Of a DNA stretch of 15,778 nucleotides, positions 1 through 6,898 are shown piece after piece. Under the pieces are notes generated by a model. It searched no databases. It saw only the letters and a program-made list of their open reading frames with translations, and was not told the origin of the DNA. Position 1 is the first letter of the stretch. Each line of letters begins with the position of its first letter. The DNA is taken from assembly GCA_023457715.1 (NCBI GenBank), contig JAEWKR010000150.1, positions 1 to 15,778 on the forward strand, read 5' to 3'. Origin of the DNA: Verrucomicrobiota bacterium (GTDB lineage Bacteria > Verrucomicrobiota > Verrucomicrobiia > Opitutales > Opitutaceae). A program made the translations under genes and the position numbers.

Positions 1-46
1 TTTTGAGCACGATTCTCCGTTTCGGTGAGCGTCGTCCCAATCATTG

Positions 47-177
47 AACAGAAGGTAACGAAGGAAACGAAGGCCGCTGAGTGAATTGGAGCAGTTCCTC
101 CCAATCAGATTTCACAAAAACTGAACTACAGCGCCGAGTTATCCCGCAATCCTTCGTTTCCTTCGTTACCTTCTGTT
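47..177. repeat. Long inverted repeat, 27-bp perfect arms
   Basis: The arm at 47-73 is the exact reverse complement of 151-177, separated by 77 nt. Each arm is itself made of GAAGG/AACGAAGG-like subunits. A transcript through here could form a long stem, but there is no U-tract of an intrinsic terminator and no transposase, so I treat it as a non-coding repeat. The right arm is partly repeated near 331-352, where 9 bp are missing. Confidence 0.85.
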
Positions 178-191
178 GAATGGATTGATCT

Positions 192-240
192 GGTTGCGGC
201 GTAGCCGCTTCTTGCGCCTTCTGCGCGTTCTTGCGGCCAT
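192..240 (+). repeat. REP-like element, copy 1
   Basis: It starts GGTTGCGGC-gta-GCCGC, a 5-bp stem (196-200 with 204-208) and 3-nt loop, and continues as TTGCGCCTTCTGCGC to TTGCGGCCAT. It matches 366-414 and is related to elements at 13122-13152, 13288-13317 and 15641-15678. Confidence 0.75.
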
Positions 241-365
241 TTCCCCGAAACGAAGGCCGCTGAGTGAATTGGAGCAGTTCCTCCAAATCAGATTTCACAA
301 AAACTGAACTACAGCGCCGAGTGATCCCGCAATCCTTCGTTACCTTCTGTTGAATGGATTGATCT

Positions 366-414
366 GGTTGCGGCGTAGCCGCTTTTTGCGCCTTCTGCGC
401 GTTCTTGCGGCCAT
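366..414 (+). repeat. REP-like element, copy 2
   Basis: This is a second copy of the element at 192-240, carried along in the tandem duplication, with the same GCGGC-gta-GCCGC hairpin at 370-382. It lies about 45 bp beyond the stop codon of the minus-strand secreted-protein gene. Confidence 0.75.
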
Positions 415-459
415 TTCCCGGAGCTTTCGGCCTAACGCCTAACGCCTATCGCCCAAAGC

Positions 460-1770
460 TTACCGCTTCCCCACATTCACATGCAGCACCGGGCCCCGCT
501 TCTGCGAATCTTCGGACGCGTAGAACGAAGCGGAAACCACTCCGAGCGGCCGCAGCGCCAGGCCTTTGGTCCGCCCCTCGATCAGCCGCTGAACGACCGG
601 CCGCGGGAGCACGAGCTGCGTTTTCCCGCCCGGGGCGGCGGTGATCTCAGCATCAAATGTCATCTGGCCGTTGAAAACCGCGTCTTCGGCCTGGCCGGCC
701 AGCAGGCTGGCGTACGTGACCTGGGTCTGGTCCCAGGCTGCGTCGCCGCCCACGATTTCGAACAAACGCACCTTGCCGAACTCGATGCCGAAATCTTCCC
801 CCAGGGCTTTGACGTAGTTGCCGCCTTTGGCGACCGAGTGCGTGGTCAGTTCCAGGATCGCCGGCCCCGCCGCCTGCCGCCCCCTCAGCGCCGAAAAATC
901 CCAGCGCAGGATCGGAATCTGGGTGACGCCGACCGTCAGCACGGGTGAGCCATGCGCGGGCGCGCGCGACGATGTGGCTGCGACCGGCAGCGCCTGTCCT
1001 GGGGGGGCAGGCGGTTGTTCGCCGGACGCTGGGTGCAGGAGGGCCCCGCCGGCATCGATCGCGTGCCAGTCGTTGAAGCTCACCGTCGGAAAGTCTGAAC
1101 TCACGAGGCTGTCATGCGCCACCGGCAGGTGATGCGTGAACTCGGCGACCGGCGGCAGCTCCGGATGGTAGACCAAAGGCTCGCCCTCATCGGGACCTGT
1201 CTGGTCGCGGCGCACCACGTCCGCGCGATAATAGTCCAGGTCGACCTCGTAGGTTCCGCGGCCGAAATCGGTCGCAGCCATTTGCACGAAAACGTTGTCG
1301 CCTGGCACCGCGTCCAGGTTTCGCGTGGTCATGCTGAGCACGTACCACTTGCCCGGCTCGGCCAGGTCGTACTCCCGCAGATGCTCGTGAAAGTCGGTCG
1401 TCCGCTGGGTGTTGATCATGAAGTTCACCCGGCGCGGCGCGTGGCTGGTCCGCACCCGGGCTTCGACGCGCAACTCGTACGCCGGATCCTTGAGCTTCTG
1501 CAGGTCGATCGCGCCGGAGACATCCCGTTTGATCAGAGTCCACCACACGTTGTGGGGATCAGTGGTTCCGTCCACGTGCAGGCGGGCAAAGCCGTCCTGC
1601 ACGGTAAAGCTCAACCGGGGCGTGCCATCGCCGACCATCGTGAACCAGCCCTCGGGCTTGGATCCCTCGAACGGGTCAAGGAACTGGGCCCGCACCGTCG
1701 GTGTGGTCAGCGAGAGGACGGACGCGAGGAGGGGGAGGAGCGGGGTGCAGCGCGGGCGCATGGTCTCCAT
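460..1770 (-). CDS. Secreted protein of unknown function (DNRLRE-like C-terminal half)
   Basis: 436 aa. The N-terminus is a Sec signal peptide with a hydrophobic core at residues 10-24 and likely cleavage after A28 (TVRA-QF). Residues 30-190 are rich in W, Y and F with beta-type alternation (DPFEG start, repeated DY/WY pairs), resembling a beta-sandwich that could bind carbohydrate. Residues 225-436 include ILRWDFSAL, LELTTHS, VRLFEI and a C-terminal GPVLHVNV strand, reminiscent of DNRLRE/CBM96-type modules of secreted proteins. No catalytic motif is visible. The start is well supported by AGGAGG at 1779-1784, 8 nt upstream; M4 is an alternative. It lies 109 bp downstream of the RND pump on the same strand and may be read with it or alone. 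The family assignment is a resemblance, not proof. Confidence 0.75.
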   Translation of the reverse strand: METMRPRCTPLLPLLASVLSLTTPTVRAQFLDPFEGSKPEGWFTMVGDGTPRLSFTVQDGFARLHVDGTTDPHNVWWTLIKRDVSGAIDLQKLKDPAYELRVEARVRTSHAPRRVNFMINTQRTTDFHEHLREYDLAEPGKWYVLSMTTRNLDAVPGDNVFVQMAATDFGRGTYEVDLDYYRADVVRRDQTGPDEGEPLVYHPELPPVAEFTHHLPVAHDSLVSSDFPTVSFNDWHAIDAGGALLHPASGEQPPAPPGQALPVAATSSRAPAHGSPVLTVGVTQIPILRWDFSALRGRQAAGPAILELTTHSVAKGGNYVKALGEDFGIEFGKVRLFEIVGGDAAWDQTQVTYASLLAGQAEDAVFNGQMTFDAEITAAPGGKTQLVLPRPVVQRLIEGRTKGLALRPLGVVSASFYASEDSQKRGPVLHVNVGKR

Positions 1771-1778
1771 CGATCACC

Positions 1779-1784
1779 CCTCCT
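1779..1784 (-). promoter_or_regulatory. Strong Shine-Dalgarno of the secreted-protein gene
   Basis: The minus strand reads AGGAGGGG, with AGGAGG ending 8 nt before the ATG at 1770. It decides the start of the gene and stands out because most other genes here have no Shine-Dalgarno. Confidence 0.8.
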
Positions 1785-1849
1785 GCGTCATTCGGCAACT
1801 CCGCAGCGACCGTCCGGTGTGCTAACGATTGTTCGACTCCGGCTCCGGG

Positions 1850-1870
1850 GGCGCCGCGGACCACGGCGCC
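1850..1870 (-). terminator. GC hairpin just past the RND pump gene (possible weak terminator)
   Basis: GGCGCCG (1850-1856) pairs with CGGCGCC (1864-1870) across a 7-nt loop, 9 bp beyond the pump stop codon. There is no T-run after it on the minus strand, so it is at best a non-canonical terminator or a transcript 3'-end stabiliser between the pump and the secreted-protein gene. Confidence 0.3.
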
Positions 1871-1879
1871 AGGGCCCGC

Positions 1880-4800
1880 TTACGCGTTGCGGTGGCGCCG
1901 GCCGAACAACCGCGTGACCGCGACAAAGAACAGGGGCACGAAGAACAGGCCCAGGAACGTGCCCACGAGCATGCCGCCGAGGACGCCCGTGCCGATCGCC
2001 CGCTGCGCACCGGCCCCGGCTCCGCCCGCGATGGTCAATGGAAGCACGCCCAGACCAAAGGCCAGCGACGTCATGAGGATCGGTCGCAGCCGGTCGCGCA
2101 CCGCGGCCATCGTGGCTTCGACCAGCTCCATACCCCGCGCCAGGTTGTCCTTGGCGAATTCCACGATGAGGATCGCGTTCTTGCTCGTCAGGCCGACGGT
2201 CGTGAGCATGGCGACCTGGAAGTAGATGTCGCGCTCCATCCCGCGGAGGAAATTCGCCAGCACGGCACCCAGCACGCCCAGCGGCGCCGCGAGCAGCACC
2301 GCCGTCGGAATGCTCCAGCTCTCATACAGCGCGGCGAGACAGAGGAAAACAATCAGCAGCGACAGCGTGTAGAGCAGCGGGGTTTGTGCGCCGGCGGCCC
2401 GTTCCTGATACGAGGCGCCGGTCCAGGCCAGGCTGAATCCCGGCGGCAGCTCCCCGACCAGCCGCTCGATTTCGAGCATCGCATCGCCAGAGCTGATGCC
2501 CGGGGCGCCTTCGCCGGCAATGTTGACCGCGGGCACGCCATTGAACCGCTCGAGCCGGGGTGAGCCGAAGTCCCACCGCCAGCGCGCAAACGCCGGGAAG
2601 GGCACCATCTGACCCTGCGTGTTGCGCACGGACCACTGGTTGAAGTCCTCCGGCAGCATCCGGAACGGCGCGTCCGCCTGCAGATAGACGCGCTTGACGC
2701 GGCCGCGGTCGATGAAGTCGTCGACGTAGCGGCCGCCCCAGCCCACGGCCAGCGTCGTGTTGATCTCGCTGGTGGGCAGGCCAAGGGCCGCCGCCTTCTC
2801 GTTGTCGATGTCGATTCGCAGCTCAGGCGTGTCTTCCTGGCCGTTGGGCCGCACATTGCGCAGGAGAGGACTTTGCGCGGCGGCCGCGAGCAGCTGGTTG
2901 CGCGCCGCGATGAGCGCCGCGTGGCCCTGCCGGCCGCTGTCCTGCAGGTAGAACGAAAATCCGGCCGACGTGCCGAGCTCGGTCACCGGCGGCGGGGAAA
3001 AGGCGAACACCATGGCGTCCTTGATCTGGCTGAACCGGGCCATTGCCCGCCCGGCCACCGCCGTGGCGGACAGCTCCGGATCATCACGCTCGCTCCAGTC
3101 CTTCAGCGCGACGAAGGCCATGCCGTTGTTCTGACCCTGGCCGGCGAAGCTGAAGCCCTGGACCGCGAACAGCGACTTGACCGCCGCCGTCTCGTTCTTG
3201 AGGAAATGCTGCTCCACCTGCTCGACCACGGCCATCGTGCGTTCCTGCGTGGCGCCCACCGGGCCCTGGATCTGCGTGAACAGCGTGCCCTGGTCTTCCG
3301 CGGGCAGGAACGCGCTGGGCAGCCGGAGGAACAGCAGGACCAGCAGCCCCACCATCGCGAGAAACACCGCGCCGTAGCGCTTGCGCCGCGAGAGGATGCC
3401 GCGCACCGAGCCCTGGTACTTTTCGTTGCTGCGGTCGAACACGCGATTGAACCAGCCAAAGAACCCGCGATCGCTGGCGTGGTGGCCTTTCTCGATCGGC
3501 TTCAGCATCGTGGCGCACAAGGCCGGCGTCAGAATCACCGCGACGAGGACGGACAAGGCCATCGCCGCGACGATCGTGGCGGAGAACTGGCGATAGATCA
3601 CGCCGGTGGAGCCGCCGAGGAAGGCCATCGGCACAAACACGGCGGACAGCACCACGCCGATGCCGACGAGCGCCCCGGTGATCTGGTCCATGGACTTCCG
3701 CGTCGCCTCGAGCGGTGACAAACCCTCCTCGGACATGACGCGTTCGACATTTTCCACGACCACGATCGCGTCGTCGACCAGGAGGCCGATCGCCAGGACC
3801 ATCGCGAACATGGTGAGCATGTTGATCGAGAACCCCAGCGCCGCCAGCGCCGCAAACGTGCCCAGCAACACCACGGGCACGGCAATCGTCGGGATGAGCG
3901 TCGCGCGCAGGTTTTGCAGGAACAGGTACATGACCAGGAACACGAGGAGGATCGCCTCGAGCAGGGTGTGGATCACGCCCTTGATCGCCACGGCCACGAA
4001 CGGGGTCGTGTCGAAGGGGATCACCGCCTTGAGCCCGGGCGGGAAGTTCGGCTCCAGCTGGCGGATCAGTTCACCCACGCGTTCGGCTGTATCCAGGGCG
4101 TTCGCACCGGTGGCCAGCGATACCGCGACGCCGCTCGAAGGCTGGCCGTTGTACCGGCTGATGAATCCGTAGTCCTCGGCGCCAAGCTCCACCCGCGCCA
4201 CGTCACCGAGCTTGAGCACGGAGCCCTCGCTGCCGCGACGCAGCACAATCTCGCGGAACTGTTCCGGGGTTTGGAGCCGTCCCCGGGCATTGATGGTGGC
4301 GTTCAGCTGCTGGCCGGGCACCGCCGGCGTGCCTCCGAGCTGGCCGACCGCGACCTGCTGGTTCTGCGCCTGGAGCGCCGCGATGACCTCGGAGGTGGCG
4401 AGCCGGTAGGTGTTGAGCTTGTTCGGATCGAGCCAGATCCGCATGGCGTAACGCGCGCCGAAAACCTGCGTGCTCCCGACGCCGGGCACGCGCGACAGCG
4501 GGTCGACGACCGTCGAGGCAAGGTAATCCGAGATGTCGTTGCGCGTCATGCTGCCGTCGGTCGAAACGAAACCGATGACCTGGAGGAAGCCTTCGCCCGT
4601 CTTTGTCACGCTGACGCCCTGTTGCTGCACCACCTGGGGGAGGAGGGCCGTGGCAAGTTGCAGCTTGTTCTGCACCTGCACCTGCGCGATGTCGGCGTTC
4701 GTGCCGCTCTCGAACGTGAGCGTGATGCCGGCGCGGCCGTTCGACTGGCTCGTGGCCGAGATGTACAACAACCCATCAAGGCCGGTCATGCTTTGCTCGA

Positions 4801-4993
4801 TGATCTGGGTCACGGAGTCCTCGACCACTTGGGCGGAGGCGCCGGGATAAAAGGCGTTCACGGAGACCGTGGGGGGCGCGATGGTGGGATAGCGCGCGAT
4901 CGGCAGCTGCGTGATCGAGAGCGCCCCGGCCAGCATGATGATGATCGCGATGACCCACGCGAAGATGGGCCGGTCGATGAAGAAGCGTGCCAT
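1880..4993 (-). CDS. RND multidrug efflux pump, inner-membrane subunit (HAE1/AcrB family)
   Basis: 1037 aa, close to the roughly 1050 aa of AcrB and MexB. It is a proton-driven pump taking hydrophobic or amphiphilic compounds from the periplasm or inner leaflet out through an outer-membrane channel. The N-terminus is canonical (FFIDRPIFAWVIAIII, first membrane helix). Two large periplasmic loops follow, with membrane-helix clusters at about 340-560 and 865-1030. The proton relay aspartates are present at D407 and D408 (LLVDDAIVVVENVERVM), and K938 in GLTSKNAILIVEFAKD matches AcrB K940. RDRLRPILMTSLAFGLGVLPL is intact, so the pump looks functional. It starts 11 bp after the fusion-protein gene, clearly one operon, with no good Shine-Dalgarno, so coupled translation is likely. 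Substrates cannot be read from sequence. Confidence 0.96.
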   Translation of the reverse strand: MARFFIDRPIFAWVIAIIIMLAGALSITQLPIARYPTIAPPTVSVNAFYPGASAQVVEDSVTQIIEQSMTGLDGLLYISATSQSNGRAGITLTFESGTNADIAQVQVQNKLQLATALLPQVVQQQGVSVTKTGEGFLQVIGFVSTDGSMTRNDISDYLASTVVDPLSRVPGVGSTQVFGARYAMRIWLDPNKLNTYRLATSEVIAALQAQNQQVAVGQLGGTPAVPGQQLNATINARGRLQTPEQFREIVLRRGSEGSVLKLGDVARVELGAEDYGFISRYNGQPSSGVAVSLATGANALDTAERVGELIRQLEPNFPPGLKAVIPFDTTPFVAVAIKGVIHTLLEAILLVFLVMYLFLQNLRATLIPTIAVPVVLLGTFAALAALGFSINMLTMFAMVLAIGLLVDDAIVVVENVERVMSEEGLSPLEATRKSMDQITGALVGIGVVLSAVFVPMAFLGGSTGVIYRQFSATIVAAMALSVLVAVILTPALCATMLKPIEKGHHASDRGFFGWFNRVFDRSNEKYQGSVRGILSRRKRYGAVFLAMVGLLVLLFLRLPSAFLPAEDQGTLFTQIQGPVGATQERTMAVVEQVEQHFLKNETAAVKSLFAVQGFSFAGQGQNNGMAFVALKDWSERDDPELSATAVAGRAMARFSQIKDAMVFAFSPPPVTELGTSAGFSFYLQDSGRQGHAALIAARNQLLAAAAQSPLLRNVRPNGQEDTPELRIDIDNEKAAALGLPTSEINTTLAVGWGGRYVDDFIDRGRVKRVYLQADAPFRMLPEDFNQWSVRNTQGQMVPFPAFARWRWDFGSPRLERFNGVPAVNIAGEGAPGISSGDAMLEIERLVGELPPGFSLAWTGASYQERAAGAQTPLLYTLSLLIVFLCLAALYESWSIPTAVLLAAPLGVLGAVLANFLRGMERDIYFQVAMLTTVGLTSKNAILIVEFAKDNLARGMELVEATMAAVRDRLRPILMTSLAFGLGVLPLTIAGGAGAGAQRAIGTGVLGGMLVGTFLGLFFVPLFFVAVTRLFGRRHRNA

Positions 4994-5004
4994 GATGCAG
5001 GGCG

Positions 5005-6219
5005 TTACTTCTTCGCGGGAACGGCGGGCGTGAAGGCCCCGGCGTCAACCGGGCCTGTCGGCTTGGGATCCGGTTCCGTAATGCGGACGGGTGCGCCGGG
5101 ACGAACCCGCTGCAGGCCCTCCACGATCACGCGGTCGCCGGCGGCCAGGCCTTGATCGACGAGCCATTTGTCGCCGATGGCCCGCGACACCTGCAGGACC
5201 CGCGCCTCCGCCTTCCCGTCTGCGCCGACCACCATCGCCGTCGCGGTGCCTCTGGCATCACGGGTGATGCCTTGTTGCGGCACCAGCACCGCCTCCTGGC
5301 GCACGCCCGTCGCGACCACCGCGCGCACGTAGACGCCGGGCAGGAGGATTTGGTCCGGGTTGGGCACGAGCACCCGGAGCGCGACGCTGCCGGTCGCCGG
5401 ATCCACCGCCATTTCTGCGAACGCCAGTTTTCCCTCGTGCGGATAACGCGTGCCATCCTCCAGCAGGATCGTCACCGGTACGGCGTCGGGACGCTGCAAG
5501 GTGCCGGCGGCAAAGTCCCGGCGCAGCTCCAGCAGTTCGCGGCTGGACTGGTTCAGGTCGACATGGATGGGATCGAGCTGATGCACCGTGGCCAGCGCGG
5601 TCGCCTGGTTCGCCGTGACAAGGGCGCCCGCCGTGACCGCCGAACGACCGATCCGCCCCTTGATGGGTGACCGGATGGTGGTGTAACCCAGCACGACCTC
5701 GGCGCCCGCCAGTGCCGCCCGGGCGACCCCCAGGTCCGCTTCCGCCTGCGCGAGCGTCGCTTTCGCGGTGTCGTTCTCCTCCTGGCTCACCGCGTTCTGT
5801 CGGGCCAGGCCGGCCGTGCGCTCCGCGTTGACGCGCGCCAGGGCGACCGAGGCCTCCGTGCGGGCGAGGCTCGCCTTCGCGCGGTTGAAGTCTGCGCGAT
5901 AGGTGGAGTCGTCTAGTTGGTACAGCGGTTGCCCGGCCTCCACCATGCCACCCTCCGTGAAGAGGCGCTCGCGGACGAGGCCGGTCACCTGCGGCCGCAC
6001 CTCGGCGATGGCGAACGGGGTTGACCGTCCGGTAAGTTCGCGCGTCAGGGTCACCGGCTCCGTTTGCAGCGTGACCACCGTCACCGCCGCCGGCGGCGGC
6101 GCGGCCGGAGCGACCTCCTTGCGTTGGCATCCCGGCGAAAGTGTCGCCAGGACAAGGACAAAGGGAGTCAGGGTGCACGTGCGGCCGACGGCGGCGCCGG
6201 CGAGTTTTGGCCAGGACAT
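5005..6219 (-). CDS. RND efflux periplasmic adaptor (membrane fusion protein, AcrA/HlyD family)
   Basis: 404 aa. It links the pump encoded immediately downstream to an outer-membrane channel. The N-terminus looks like a lipoprotein signal: hydrophobic 17-27, then LSPGC with the lipidated cysteine at C31. Next come the first half of the lipoyl domain (about 65-100, VRPQVTGLVRERLFTEGGMV, QPLYQLDD), an alpha-hairpin coiled coil (about 100-165, rich in A, R, E and Q), and the second lipoyl half (TIRSPIKGRIGR). The beta-barrel (DPIHVDLNQSS onward) and membrane-proximal domain (LVPQQGITRDARGTATAMVV) follow. The order is that of AcrA/MexA. No Shine-Dalgarno precedes the ATG. A weak promoter-like pair ends 6 nt upstream of it. 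No TolC-type channel or TetR/MarR-type regulator is nearby, so the channel must be encoded elsewhere. Confidence 0.95.
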   Translation of the reverse strand: MSWPKLAGAAVGRTCTLTPFVLVLATLSPGCQRKEVAPAAPPPAAVTVVTLQTEPVTLTRELTGRSTPFAIAEVRPQVTGLVRERLFTEGGMVEAGQPLYQLDDSTYRADFNRAKASLARTEASVALARVNAERTAGLARQNAVSQEENDTAKATLAQAEADLGVARAALAGAEVVLGYTTIRSPIKGRIGRSAVTAGALVTANQATALATVHQLDPIHVDLNQSSRELLELRRDFAAGTLQRPDAVPVTILLEDGTRYPHEGKLAFAEMAVDPATGSVALRVLVPNPDQILLPGVYVRAVVATGVRQEAVLVPQQGITRDARGTATAMVVGADGKAEARVLQVSRAIGDKWLVDQGLAAGDRVIVEGLQRVRPGAPVRITEPDPKPTGPVDAGAFTPAVPAKK

Positions 6220-6225
6220 CGCACG

Positions 6226-6254
6226 AGACTACCACGCGGCCCCCGATCCCGCAA
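6226..6254 (-). promoter_or_regulatory. Weak candidate promoter for the efflux operon
   Basis: On the minus strand TTGCGG (6249-6254) is followed by 17 nt and TAGTCT (6226-6231), which ends 6 nt before the ATG at 6219. Both boxes match the consensus at only about half of their positions. If used, transcription would begin at or next to the start codon. The rest of the 202-bp divergent spacer (6220-6421) shows only short inverted repeats such as AGCGC-attc-GCGCT and no clear operator. Confidence 0.25.
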
Positions 6255-6421
6255 TGCCCGGCCGAAAACGTGTCGCTGCGCTCGGAAGAGCTCTGTTCCC
6301 TCCTGCCAACGATTGATCCGCCGCATCCGTTTGACGCGGAGCGCATTCGCGCTGCATTGCCGGTGCCTCCCCATCCACCCACCCGCGCTCGGGGGGGCGC
6401 GCAAAACTCCTCCCCGGCGCT

Positions 6422-6898
6422 ATGAAGGTAGATTTCCGTGTCAACGGCACCGCCCGTTCGGTCGACGTTGAGCCAGACATGCCCCTCCTTTGGGTCATTC
6501 GCGACATCCTTGAATTGAGCGGCACGAAATTCGGCTGCGGCCAGGGCCTGTGCGGCTCGTGCACCGTCCATTTGAATGGCACCGCGATTCGTTCCTGCGT
6601 CACGCCGGTCGCGGCCGCGGCCGGGCAGGCGCTCACCACCATCGAGGGCCTGGCGACCGATGCCTCGCACCCGCTGCAAAAGACGTGGGTGGAACTCGGC
6701 GTGCCGCAGTGCGGCTACTGCCAGCCCGGCCAGATCATGCAGGCCGCGTCGTTGCTGCAGGCGAACGCCAAACCCAGCGCCGCCGAAATCGAGGAGGCAA
6801 TGGCGGGGAATCTGTGCCGTTGCGGCACCTACACGCGGATTCGCGAGGCCATCCAGCGGGTCGCCGGCGTGACGCCGAAGCAGGAGGTGGCGTCATGA
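6422..6898 (+). CDS. 2Fe-2S small subunit of a molybdenum hydroxylase (IorA type)
   Basis: 158 aa, typical for the iron-sulfur subunit of the xanthine oxidase family. Residues 1-60 form a plant-type ferredoxin domain whose first cluster is held by C39, C44, C47 and C59. Residues 85-150 form the helical second-cluster domain with C97, C100, C132 and C134 (QCGYCQPGQ and NLCRCGTY). All eight cysteines are present. It carries electrons from the molybdenum centre in the partner large subunit to an outside acceptor. Known IorA, isoquinoline 1-oxidoreductase alpha, has this two-subunit arrangement without a flavin subunit. It has no signal peptide and probably leaves the cell folded together with the Tat-tagged partner. 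No Shine-Dalgarno is visible; the leader just upstream is pyrimidine-rich. It overlaps the next gene by 4 bp (ATGA). Confidence 0.93.
   Translation: MKVDFRVNGTARSVDVEPDMPLLWVIRDILELSGTKFGCGQGLCGSCTVHLNGTAIRSCVTPVAAAAGQALTTIEGLATDASHPLQKTWVELGVPQCGYCQPGQIMQAASLLQANAKPSAAEIEEAMAGNLCRCGTYTRIREAIQRVAGVTPKQEVAS
6882..6887 (+). promoter_or_regulatory. Shine-Dalgarno of the large subunit, inside the small-subunit gene
   Basis: AGGAGG lies 7 nt before the ATG at 6895 and within the last codons of the upstream gene. It fixes the start of the large subunit and supports coupled translation at the ATGA overlap. Confidence 0.85.

Larger units (their letters stand above)
64..420. repeat. Tandem duplication of a ~180-bp intergenic unit
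   Basis: Copy 1 (64-246) and copy 2 (247-420) are nearly identical. Both begin GAAACGAAGGCCGCTGAG and end in GCGGCCATTTCCC. Copy 2 lacks 9 bp (one TCCTTCGTT subunit) and has a few substitutions (C to A near 285, T to G near 323, C to T near 384). The high identity points to recent duplication. Together with 1-63 and 421-459 this fills the gene-free left end. The last bases (about 432-452) hold a short TAACGCC/TATCGCC heptamer run. Confidence 0.9.

Noticed and set aside
47..177. Inverted repeats as insertion-sequence ends
   Set aside because: Only 77 bp lie between the arms, there is no transposase and no target-site duplication.
41..298. 85-aa minus-strand open frame with a repeated peptide (EELLQFTQRPSF twice)
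   Set aside because: It is a translation of the duplicated non-coding repeat block; the repeated peptide simply mirrors the DNA duplication and there is no ribosome site or known family.
3914..5155. 413-aa plus-strand open frame opposite the pump and adaptor genes
   Set aside because: Shadow of GC-rich codons on the other strand; H/R/D/G-rich composition without any domain, while the minus strand encodes an unmistakable RND pump.
5258..6679. 473-aa minus-strand frame spanning the adaptor gene and the divergent spacer
   Set aside because: Arg/Gly-rich composition, overlaps two clear genes in other frames, no motif.
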